DNA of 55,337 nt, taken from positions 3,425,170-3,480,506 of the forward strand of contig NZ_MPPL01000001.1 of the NCBI RefSeq assembly GCF_001911425.1, written 5' to 3'. The stretch is from Mucilaginibacter polytrichastri. Its GTDB lineage: Bacteria; Bacteroidota; Bacteroidia; Sphingobacteriales; Sphingobacteriaceae. Each line of letters starts with the position of its first letter. Within the stretch, counting starts at the first letter, position 1. Positions 7,983 through 15,102 of the stretch are shown here, one piece after another. The notes under the pieces were generated by a model. That model had not been told where the DNA came from, did no database searches, and saw only the letters and a program-made list of their open reading frames with translations. The position numbers and the translations under genes are program-made.

Positions 7983-8750
7983 TTAATTATAAATTATAGT
8001 TATTAAGCCCCTGGTTTCCATCCTTTTTAAAATAACAGCTGTACCCAGCTGACTGGAAACAGCTTTGGGGTAGAAATCAGATTTCCACTTGCCATCCTTT
8101 TTTGTCTCGATATACTTACCCGATTTATAGATATCAGACCCGCTCCATAAATAAGGCGAGTTCATGTTTTGATACATTTCGTAACCGAAGCCGTTATACT
8201 TTTCGAGGTTCTTTAATATCACGGGCACGTTCCAATGGTCAATCTTATCAAAACCCTCGTACTTTAAGGCATTTACAGCACTTTCATCAAACGTAAACGG
8301 AGGTTTATGATGCACCTTGGGATAACCCGGCGGAAACCTGTGTGTATAATCTTTTAGCGAATCGCCGTTAAATAAATGCTTGGAAAAATTAAAATCGCAC
8401 TCGATATAATGAATGAGTGCGATAACAAACCACGGCACTCCTTTGCTATCGGCAACCGGGGCAGGTATTGTAAAGGTATTGTTTCGCAAGCCCTGGCCTT
8501 TAAGCACACTTGCTATCGAGGCCGTATCTTCCGGGTTGGCAAAACAAATTAAATTACGGGTTATGTTTGAATCAACTGCACCAACCACCTGATTACGAAT
8601 ACTTACATACCTGTTTTTGTTTGGTATGATCTTGTGATCGATCAGTAAATCTATCTGGGCTATTTTTTTCCCATCGAGCTTCATAGTTGAATAGAGCTTC
8701 ACATACTCAGCGGGTGATAATATTTTACCTATTTTTTTACTCTTAGCCAT
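7983..8750 (-). CDS. Lysozyme/muramidase-like protein, candidate T6SS peptidoglycan effector
   Basis: The 255-residue product carries a conserved lysozyme-like block in its C-terminal two thirds: 'VPWFVIALIHYIECDFNF', then 'HLFNGDSL', 'PPFTFDESAVNALK', 'YNGFGYEMYQNMNSPYLW' and 'SSQLGTAVILKRM'. These resemble bacterial lysozyme-family proteins with the pattern 'PWYV..IH.LE..FNF..HLHNGDPL'. The Glu in 'IHYIECDF' (about residue 118) is the likely catalytic acid. The N-terminal 60 residues show no Sec or lipoprotein signal, fitting delivery by the T6SS. It lies between hcp and vgrG, with a lipoprotein gene 4 bases downstream. The enzymatic call comes from remembered motif patterns and the effector role from context. 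A phage-type endolysin is the main alternative. Confidence 0.65.
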   Translation of the reverse strand: MAKSKKIGKILSPAEYVKLYSTMKLDGKKIAQIDLLIDHKIIPNKNRYVSIRNQVVGAVDSNITRNLICFANPEDTASIASVLKGQGLRNNTFTIPAPVADSKGVPWFVIALIHYIECDFNFSKHLFNGDSLKDYTHRFPPGYPKVHHKPPFTFDESAVNALKYEGFDKIDHWNVPVILKNLEKYNGFGYEMYQNMNSPYLWSGSDIYKSGKYIETKKDGKWKSDFYPKAVSSQLGTAVILKRMETRGLITIIYN

Positions 8751-8893
8751 AAAACAAACTTAACCGTGGTGATATGAGCATACTACAAGGCCGGCGCTTT
8801 ATAAAAAGGTATAATAATATATTGCGAACAGGCGATGAAGGTTTCTTAATTGGCGTGATACTTTATATCTACCGGCATTAAGATATGGGGTAA

Positions 8894-8927
8894 AAGTATG
8901 GAGGAGTGTTAAAACTCCTCCATACTT
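8894..8927 (-). terminator. Hairpin downstream of the first hcp gene
   Basis: AAGTATGGAGGAGT pairs perfectly with ACTCCTCCATACTT across a six-base loop. In the minus direction the stem is followed by a T-rich run. It lies 30 bases after the hcp stop codon and before the muramidase gene, so it may limit readthrough from the abundant Hcp transcript into the effector genes. Confidence 0.75.
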
Positions 8928-8956
8928 ATCCTATACAATATTTAACACTGTAGGGC

Positions 8957-9349
8957 TTATTTCGGCCAGTCATTTTCGTGCTCGGCATTACCAATTTTTA
9001 AGGTACGGGCCGAGATTACAAAACTTAATGACATTGGCGTATTGCCAATAATTGATAAGCCTTCATTATATTGAATGATATAACCATCCTGAAAAGAAAG
9101 TTCTTTCATTTTGGCATCTTCTTCTGATTTTTTGAAGGTGATGGTGCCGCTCAATGGTTTGTATTGGTTATTCACCATAGATTCGATTACCGAAGTATCT
9201 TCGGTAGATTCTACCTCAACCTGTATGGTACCGCCATACACGCCTGATGACGGACGACCTTTTGCGTCAACATCCCTGCTTAATGCATAACTGCATTGCA
9301 GCACGTCAAACTCTTTCGAGCCGATATTAATTCTTGCTTTAAAAGCCAT
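8957..9349 (-). CDS. tssD: Hcp-family tube protein TssD (copy 1)
   Basis: This 130-residue protein is of the Bacteroidetes Hcp/TssD family, which stacks as hexamers to form the inner tube of the T6SS. It shows the expected short all-beta layout with 'DVDAKGRPSSGVYGG', 'ESTEDTSVIESMVNNQYKPL' and 'YIIQYNEGL'. It is a close paralog of the gene 88 bases upstream; most differences are conservative and it lacks the last few residues of that copy. A strong hairpin follows it. Being nearest the muramidase gene, it may be the tube subunit specialised for carrying that cargo, but this is inference from position. Confidence 0.92.
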   Translation of the reverse strand: MAFKARINIGSKEFDVLQCSYALSRDVDAKGRPSSGVYGGTIQVEVESTEDTSVIESMVNNQYKPLSGTITFKKSEEDAKMKELSFQDGYIIQYNEGLSIIGNTPMSLSFVISARTLKIGNAEHENDWPK

Positions 9350-9436
9350 GGTAGTAAAATTTAAAAAATTAATTAATCAGAGATTGCGTGCCATGCTGTT
9401 TAGCAGGCCTCAAATTCTCCTTAAATAAGCTAATGA

Positions 9437-9841
9437 TTAGTTGGCACTTACACCCGGCCAGTCGTTCACATGCTCTGCACTGCCCAGTTTTAGCTTACGT
9501 GCAGATATGGTGAATTTGTAGCTCATTGGTGTATCACCGATGATGTTCAATCCTTCAGAATATTTCACAATGTAAGCATCCTCAAAGGTCAGCTCTTTCA
9601 TTTTTGAATCTTCTTCAGATTTTTTGATCAGTAAGGTACCGGTAAGCGGTTTGTACTGATTGTTTACCATGGATTCGATCACTGAAGTGTCTTCGGTAGA
9701 CTCTATTTCGATGTCAATACTGCCGCCATATACTCCTGAAGACGGGCGTCCTTTAGAGTCAACATCGCGATTTAAGGCATACGAGCAATTAAGTACATCA
9801 TACTCTTTGCCCGAAAAATTTAATCTTGCTTTGAAAGCCAT
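9437..9841 (-). CDS. tssD: Hcp-family tube protein TssD (copy 2)
   Basis: This 134-residue Hcp/TssD homolog has the same conserved blocks as copy 1 ('DVDSKGRPSSGVYGG', 'MVNNQYKPLTGT', 'YIVKYSEGLNIIG', 'HVNDWPG') and four extra C-terminal residues. The pair is tandem and co-oriented, implying gene duplication within the locus. Upstream, 121 bases separate it from the oxidoreductase gene; that stretch is very A+T rich and probably holds a dedicated promoter, though I could not identify an unambiguous -7 element. Confidence 0.92.
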   Translation of the reverse strand: MAFKARLNFSGKEYDVLNCSYALNRDVDSKGRPSSGVYGGSIDIEIESTEDTSVIESMVNNQYKPLTGTLLIKKSEEDSKMKELTFEDAYIVKYSEGLNIIGDTPMSYKFTISARKLKLGSAEHVNDWPGVSAN

Positions 9842-9962
9842 AACGATAAATTTTAAGGTTAGTGTTAATAATATTGAAATCGACCATCGATTCCACTTAT
9901 ATATTAACTACAAGCGAATACAATATATTGTTTCAAGAAAAAATAATTAATTTATACTTTTA

Positions 9963-10532
9963 TTAAATTAACTTACTACCAAAGCTAAAAAGCTTTTTAA
10001 GCCACTTTTGGGCGTATTCATTCTCTAAGGTATAAAGATGCCCGATGGCGCTGGTATGCACAGGCTTTATGTGGCATTTTTCGAGCACGCTACGTTTTAT
10101 AGACATATAGGTAGCCCGCTGGGTAGTTTGCCAGTCGTTCCATGCGGCCTCATCCAGTATAGATACAATACGGGCCGAGCGGCCACGAAAATCATTACTA
10201 AAATTGGGCTGGTTAACTACAAATACCTGGTCGGGCAAAAAGATGCGATCGAAAAAACCCTTGATCTTAAAGTTGATAGATTCTTTAAAAACCGGGCAAA
10301 ATACTACAATATGACTTGCCCATTTTAACTTTTCAATGGCCTCCATCAAATCAGGCTCGGGTTCGGCAATGCGGTTGGGCAGTTGTTTGTTGGGGTTAAA
10401 CTTAAGGTCGGTAATTACAATTTCCTTAACTAAAGCATCTACACTTTCGGCACCTTTACGATAGGCGGCTATGAGTGCCTGTGTAGTTTCACTTTTATTA
10501 ATATCTGCATTTATTATGATTACCTGCCTCAT
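9963..10532 (-). CDS. Flavodoxin-fold NAD(P)H oxidoreductase-like protein inside the T6SS cluster
   Basis: The product (189 residues from ATG at 10532) has a flavodoxin-like alpha/beta fold related to NAD(P)H:quinone oxidoreductases of the KefF/MdaB type: an N-terminal strand 'QVIIINADINKS', then 'WASHIVVFCPVFKESINFKI' and 'KGFFDRIFLP' in the place of the usual '(F/Y)P(L/V)YW...LKGWIDRVF'. The aromatic FMN-stacking and substrate residues in the usual 'PLYW' block are changed here to 'PVFKES', so activity may be altered. A TTG start 33 bases upstream is possible but would add residues before the conserved strand. It sits between tssC (ending in a hairpin) and the hcp pair on the same strand. 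It is not a known T6SS component and may be a passenger. Confidence 0.7.
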   Translation of the reverse strand: MRQVIIINADINKSETTQALIAAYRKGAESVDALVKEIVITDLKFNPNKQLPNRIAEPEPDLMEAIEKLKWASHIVVFCPVFKESINFKIKGFFDRIFLPDQVFVVNQPNFSNDFRGRSARIVSILDEAAWNDWQTTQRATYMSIKRSVLEKCHIKPVHTSAIGHLYTLENEYAQKWLKKLFSFGSKLI

Positions 10533-10604
10533 CGCTTCGGCAAAAATAGCAGATATTAACGACAATGGTATCCCCTGTTAAACTTAAGCTAACATTAAAT
10601 TAAA

Positions 10605-10637
10605 ATAATCCCATTTCAGCAATAGAAATGGGATTAT
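10605..10637 (-). terminator. Hairpin downstream of tssC
   Basis: ATAATCCCATTTC pairs perfectly with GAAATGGGATTAT across a seven-base loop, 10 bases after the tssC stop. In the minus direction it is followed by TTTAATTTAATG. It probably ends the tssB-tssC sheath transcript and separates it from the oxidoreductase gene. Confidence 0.75.
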
Positions 10638-10646
10638 CTCAGGTTT

Positions 10647-12035
10647 TTATTGTTGTTTGTACTCCGAATTCCAGGTAGTACTCGCATCCTCGCCTTTATG
10701 CCCATCCAGTTTTACTACAAAACTTTTAGCCGGGAAATAAGGTGTAATATTAATGTCCAGGTGTATCCTGTCTTTCTGTTGCTCATCACGCTCAAAACGG
10801 ATGATCTTAAAGCGCTCTATCAAACGATCCGGGCCTTGTATGTTATCCAAAAACTTAACAATCTGCGAACGCAGGTCTTGCTCTGTTTTAGAGTTCCAGT
10901 TTTCAAAGGCACGCCTGTTCAGGAAATCAAATAATACTTTGGTAATATAATCGAATACCCGCACTACCGAATAAGTTTGCAGACCGATATTATCGCCGTT
11001 AAATAATGTTTTGGCCGAAAACGCCATTACCTTACCATACTCGTTAACCATAGGCACTAAACCAATGCGCTCCAGGTGCGAAATTTCGCTCTTTTTCAGA
11101 TCAAAACGTACGCCATCAACTTCATTTACGGCACCATGCTTTTTACCGGCTGTAACCTGCGACATTAAGGTATAATACATTTTACCGGCCAACGCAGCCG
11201 ATCCTGGTACATATAGGTCATCTTCCTCGCCTACCTCGGCAACTTTGCCGCGGCCAACCATCCAGTTACAGGTCATGATAGTGTTTGATTTAAAAGCATC
11301 GCCACCAGTTAAGTTGGCTGATGTAAATAAATCGATCACATCATCGGGCTGGTCCAGATCGGCAAAATCTGTTACCAGCATTACCTTGTTATCAAAGGCG
11401 ATTTTAGACCAGCGCTCTACCACTTTGTTCGAACCCAGGTATCCGGGCACAACCATGATAGAATAATTTTGGCGCAGATCTAAACGATCATAATTTTGTT
11501 TAAGCTCATTACCCACGTATTCAATAAAACGGGGGTTATCCAGTTCTTTTAACTGATCCAGGCTGGCATTCATCAACACCACATTTTTAAGCTTATCGGC
11601 CTCGGTGTTTTTATAAAATAAATGCAGTGAGCGGTAAGCCTGCTCCAACTCGCGGGTACTTTGCAGTACCGTGTGTACGTTTGTATTCAGGTTTTCTTCT
11701 GCCGACTGAAGCTTTTCGGCGCTTTTTTCAACCATTTCGCCAACAGAGCCGCCGGTTTCAAGGGCTTCAATCCATTGGTTTAGTTTTTGCTTAAGCTCTT
11801 CACGCTCCAGCTTTTTTTCGTCATCGGTTAAAAATATTTGCTTACGCGCTTTACGTTCGGGGTTAAGGTTCTGCAAACCATCAATAGTGGTTTCCAGTAA
11901 ATCAAATCCGCCAACCCTCGAAAGCTTATCGAGGCTCTCATTTAAACTAAGCGCCGGGGCAGCTGCCTTTTCTGCGGGTTTAAATCCCTGCGCAGAAGAG
12001 GTTTCGTTTAAAGCTTGTTCGTTTGGTGTTGCCAT
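10647..12035 (-). CDS. tssC: T6SS contractile sheath large subunit TssC
   Basis: The 462-residue product matches the Bacteroidetes TssC/VipB family. It pairs with TssB to build the sheath whose contraction drives the Hcp tube. Blocks consistent with the family are 'YSIMVVPGYLGSNKVVERW', 'MVGRGKVAEVGEEDDLYVPG', 'GKVMAFSAKTLFNGD' and the C-terminal 'IHLDINITPYFPAKSFVVKL'. The N-terminal 60 residues are Ala/Glu/Lys rich and the first helices (about 85-160) are predicted coiled coil. It follows tssB by 30 bases on the same strand and ends in a hairpin. Confidence 0.93.
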   Translation of the reverse strand: MATPNEQALNETSSAQGFKPAEKAAAPALSLNESLDKLSRVGGFDLLETTIDGLQNLNPERKARKQIFLTDDEKKLEREELKQKLNQWIEALETGGSVGEMVEKSAEKLQSAEENLNTNVHTVLQSTRELEQAYRSLHLFYKNTEADKLKNVVLMNASLDQLKELDNPRFIEYVGNELKQNYDRLDLRQNYSIMVVPGYLGSNKVVERWSKIAFDNKVMLVTDFADLDQPDDVIDLFTSANLTGGDAFKSNTIMTCNWMVGRGKVAEVGEEDDLYVPGSAALAGKMYYTLMSQVTAGKKHGAVNEVDGVRFDLKKSEISHLERIGLVPMVNEYGKVMAFSAKTLFNGDNIGLQTYSVVRVFDYITKVLFDFLNRRAFENWNSKTEQDLRSQIVKFLDNIQGPDRLIERFKIIRFERDEQQKDRIHLDINITPYFPAKSFVVKLDGHKGEDASTTWNSEYKQQ

Positions 12036-12065
12036 ATTGGTAGGTATTTGCTATTAGGTATCGGA

Positions 12066-12506
12066 TTATTGTTCAAGTTCTTTAACAAAGTTTTTTAGCG
12101 CGCTTACAAATGCAGCCCTTGTTTCTTCGTTGTCTAAAGTTGTTTTTAATGTTTTGTTGGTTTTAAGCTGCTTAATAATATTCAAATACATTTCGCGCTC
12201 AATATTTAGCTTACGCAGGTAACTACTTTGTTGCACCAATTTTTTAACACCAAAATCGCCCAAGCTTGCAAACTTCAGGTTTTCCATCACGGTAGACCCA
12301 TCCTGCTTGTCGAGCGAAACGTTTATGTTTGGTTTATAATGTTCAAAAACTTCTTCAACTGTTTTTAAACCTTCTACCTTTTCGGGGCGCAATGGCTCGT
12401 TATCAGTTAGTTTTTGAATAAACAAAGTTTTGTTAGGAGCAATTTCTCCAAATGATTCTGAGGTATCGACTTTTTTCTCGTTTCCTCCTATTTCGTAATT
12501 AAACAT
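12066..12506 (-). CDS. tssB: T6SS contractile sheath small subunit TssB
   Basis: This 146-residue protein precedes tssC and has the length and fold pattern of TssB/VipA: a short N-terminal beta part ('NYEIGGNEKKVDTSES', 'PLRPEKVEGLKTVEEVFEHY') followed by a helical C-terminal half whose helix packs into TssC ('LRKLNIEREMYLNIIKQLK'). It assembles with TssC in the sheath and is disassembled by ClpV. The 97-base upstream gap to clpV is A+T rich. Confidence 0.92.
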   Translation of the reverse strand: MFNYEIGGNEKKVDTSESFGEIAPNKTLFIQKLTDNEPLRPEKVEGLKTVEEVFEHYKPNINVSLDKQDGSTVMENLKFASLGDFGVKKLVQQSSYLRKLNIEREMYLNIIKQLKTNKTLKTTLDNEETRAAFVSALKNFVKELEQ

Positions 12507-12603
12507 AGGTATGTGGGATAAGTGTAGATGTTTTAATATTTATATAATAATGCTTTTGTTATAAAATTGTTTTATTAAACAAATGGTATTAACTGTTTAG
12601 TAA

Positions 12604-15081
12604 TTAATTAATTGCCCAGGTAAGTTCGGCTGCAGTATCCTGTTTGGTAATATTGATACTTTGCCCTTTTTTTAATTCGCCCGAAATGATATATCTTGAT
12701 ATCGGCCGCCTTAACTGGTTACGTATTACTCCCGATAATTGCCTTGCGCCGTATTTAGGGGTAAAGCCTCCCAGTGCCAGCATGCTTTTGGCATCATCGC
12801 TAATTGAGAAGCCAATGCCCATTTTATCCAGCGAATCTGTCAGGCTTTTTAACTGGATATCGAAGATCCGCACCACGTTTTCTTCCGAGATAGGCTTAAA
12901 CGGAACAATTTCTGACAGCCTGGCTAAAAACTCGGGCCTGAAATGTTTGGCCATTACTTCCATCAGTTGGTTGGAGGTTGGCAAATGGCCCTGGCTTAGT
13001 TGTTCGGCCAGCCATTCGCTACCTATGTTGGATGTAAACAGTACCAGCGAATTAGAAAAATCACCCTCCTTACCCAGCCTGTCATGCATATGGCCTTCAT
13101 CCAGGATTTGTAAAAAAATATCGAATACAGATGGGTGTGCCTTTTCGATCTCATCAAACAGCAATACCGAGTAAGGATTTTGGCGGATCTTGTTCACCAG
13201 TAAACCGCCTTCTTCGTAACCAACGTAGCCCGGAGGCGCGCCGTATAGTAAGGCAGCAGAGTGTTCTTCCTTAAATTCCGACATATCAAACCGGATCATC
13301 GCTTTTTCGTCATTAAACAAAAAGTCGGCGATTGATTTGGCCAGTTCTGTTTTACCTGTACCTGTTGGGCCCAGTAAAAAGAATGAACCTATGGGCTGGC
13401 CCTTTTTATTCAATCCGCTGCGCGATTCCAGGATGGCATCGGCCACAGCCTTTAAGGCCTGATCTTGCCCTACTACCCGTTTCTTCAAAAAACTTTCCAT
13501 ATTTAAAAGCCTTTCTTTTTCCTGGGCCTGTATTTTACCCAGCGGGATACCTGTTTTATAGGAAATAATGGCAGCAATATCCTGCTTATCTACCACGCTG
13601 ATCTTGTCCTTTGCAAAGGCTTCCAGCAGTGGCAAATTGCGGTTAAAGTATTCTATATATTCATCTGTCGATTCAAATGCGCTCACCTGTGTTTCGTCTT
13701 CCAGCTTACCTAATAGCACTGCGCTGGTTTTGTTCTGCATCAGGTTGTACAGCCATTTATAATCGCTTATGTCGGTGGTATCAGCCTCGGCATTTTTTAG
13801 CTCATCAAATTTATCCTGAAGCTCGGTCAGGGTCATGTCTGATGTATCGTTCATCAACCTTATAGCGGCCATGGTGCGGTCCATTAAGTCGAATGCCGAA
13901 TCCGGTAGCCTGCGGTCTTTCATATAGCGTTTGGCCAGGCGAACGCAATCCTGCACAGCCTCATTGCTTATCTTCAGGCTGTGGTGTTCTTCATAATAAG
14001 GCACCAGTTTTTCGAGCATTTTAATGGCGGTATCAATATCCGGCTCATTAACTTGCAACACTTCAAACCGGCGACTAAATGCCTGCTCGGGCTCTATAAT
14101 TTTGCGGTACTCATCTATGGTGGTAGCGCCAATCACAGTAATTTCGCCACGGGCCAGTTCTGGCTTTAACAAATTGCCTACGCCACCGCCAATAGGGCCT
14201 TTGCTATCTAAAAGCGTATGAATCTCGTCGATAAACAGGATGGCTTTATCAAACTGCTTAATTTCGCGGAGAATATTTTTTAGCCGGTCTTCTATCTCAC
14301 CCTTATAAGATGCACCGGCAATTAATGAACCCAGATCCAGTTCAAAGAGGTTCACATTAAGCAGTGATTGTGGTACCAGGTTATTTACAATATCCAGCGC
14401 AAAGCCATCAACTAAGGCCGTTTTACCCACACCTGCATCACCGGTAATAATTACATTGGGCTTGGTACGGCGGCTCAATATCTCCATAATCATCCGCGTT
14501 TCTTTATCGCGGCCAATAATGGGATCTATTTTACCCTGGCGCGCCAAATCGGTACGGTCAATACAATATTTAAGTAGTGCGGTGGTCGATTTAGAGCCAG
14601 ATTCCCCCTGCTCGCCCGGTGATGATGCCGACACTGCATGCTGCACACCTTCATCCTGAATGTATACATCCAGCAGTTCTTTCTCTTTTACGGGGAATGA
14701 TTTGAGCTGGCCGGCATCAAACCCAACATTGGGTTTGGTTAAGGCAACCAGCACACAAACCGGGGTAATGGCATCGAGCCCAAATTTTACCCGTACGTTA
14801 TCTGTTTCTTCAAATACCAGTTTCACGGCATCATTACCCAGCATCTCATCAGGCACGGTGATAGATTGCGGGTACTCTTCCATCCGCACATCGGCCCAAT
14901 CGCTGATGTAGGCTGCATCTTTGCCAATGGAGTTGAGGAAGTTTTTAAGCCCTACCTCATTATGCATTAAACCCTTGAGTAAATGCGCCGGACCAAACTC
15001 TTTATGATGGTACTCTTTGGCTAAAGATTGCGCCACCCTTACGGCTGTTCTTACAGATTCGCTTAAACTTATTACGCTCAT
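12604..15081 (-). CDS. tssH: T6SS sheath-recycling AAA+ ATPase ClpV (TssH)
   Basis: The 825-residue product has the ClpB/ClpV order: an N-terminal helical repeat domain (about 1-150), AAA1 with Walker A 'GDAGVGKTA' near 214-222 and Walker B 'LFIDEIHT', a middle region, and AAA2 with Walker A 'GPTGTGKTE' and 'VLLFDEIEKAH', then a C-terminal small domain with 'GARQLSGVIRNQLRRPIS'. It unfolds contracted TssB/C sheath for reuse. Compared with housekeeping ClpB it has a short middle region, as expected for ClpV, and it lies between tssR and tssB. All ATPase motifs look intact. Confidence 0.95.
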   Translation of the reverse strand: MSVISLSESVRTAVRVAQSLAKEYHHKEFGPAHLLKGLMHNEVGLKNFLNSIGKDAAYISDWADVRMEEYPQSITVPDEMLGNDAVKLVFEETDNVRVKFGLDAITPVCVLVALTKPNVGFDAGQLKSFPVKEKELLDVYIQDEGVQHAVSASSPGEQGESGSKSTTALLKYCIDRTDLARQGKIDPIIGRDKETRMIMEILSRRTKPNVIITGDAGVGKTALVDGFALDIVNNLVPQSLLNVNLFELDLGSLIAGASYKGEIEDRLKNILREIKQFDKAILFIDEIHTLLDSKGPIGGGVGNLLKPELARGEITVIGATTIDEYRKIIEPEQAFSRRFEVLQVNEPDIDTAIKMLEKLVPYYEEHHSLKISNEAVQDCVRLAKRYMKDRRLPDSAFDLMDRTMAAIRLMNDTSDMTLTELQDKFDELKNAEADTTDISDYKWLYNLMQNKTSAVLLGKLEDETQVSAFESTDEYIEYFNRNLPLLEAFAKDKISVVDKQDIAAIISYKTGIPLGKIQAQEKERLLNMESFLKKRVVGQDQALKAVADAILESRSGLNKKGQPIGSFFLLGPTGTGKTELAKSIADFLFNDEKAMIRFDMSEFKEEHSAALLYGAPPGYVGYEEGGLLVNKIRQNPYSVLLFDEIEKAHPSVFDIFLQILDEGHMHDRLGKEGDFSNSLVLFTSNIGSEWLAEQLSQGHLPTSNQLMEVMAKHFRPEFLARLSEIVPFKPISEENVVRIFDIQLKSLTDSLDKMGIGFSISDDAKSMLALGGFTPKYGARQLSGVIRNQLRRPISRYIISGELKKGQSINITKQDTAAELTWAIN

Positions 15082-15102
15082 TTTTTTAAGTGCTTATGGG
15101 GT

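Noticed and set aside
9963..10565. Longer form of the flavodoxin-fold protein
   Set aside because: The upstream start is TTG and adds 11 residues before the conserved first strand; ATG at 10532 is preferred.
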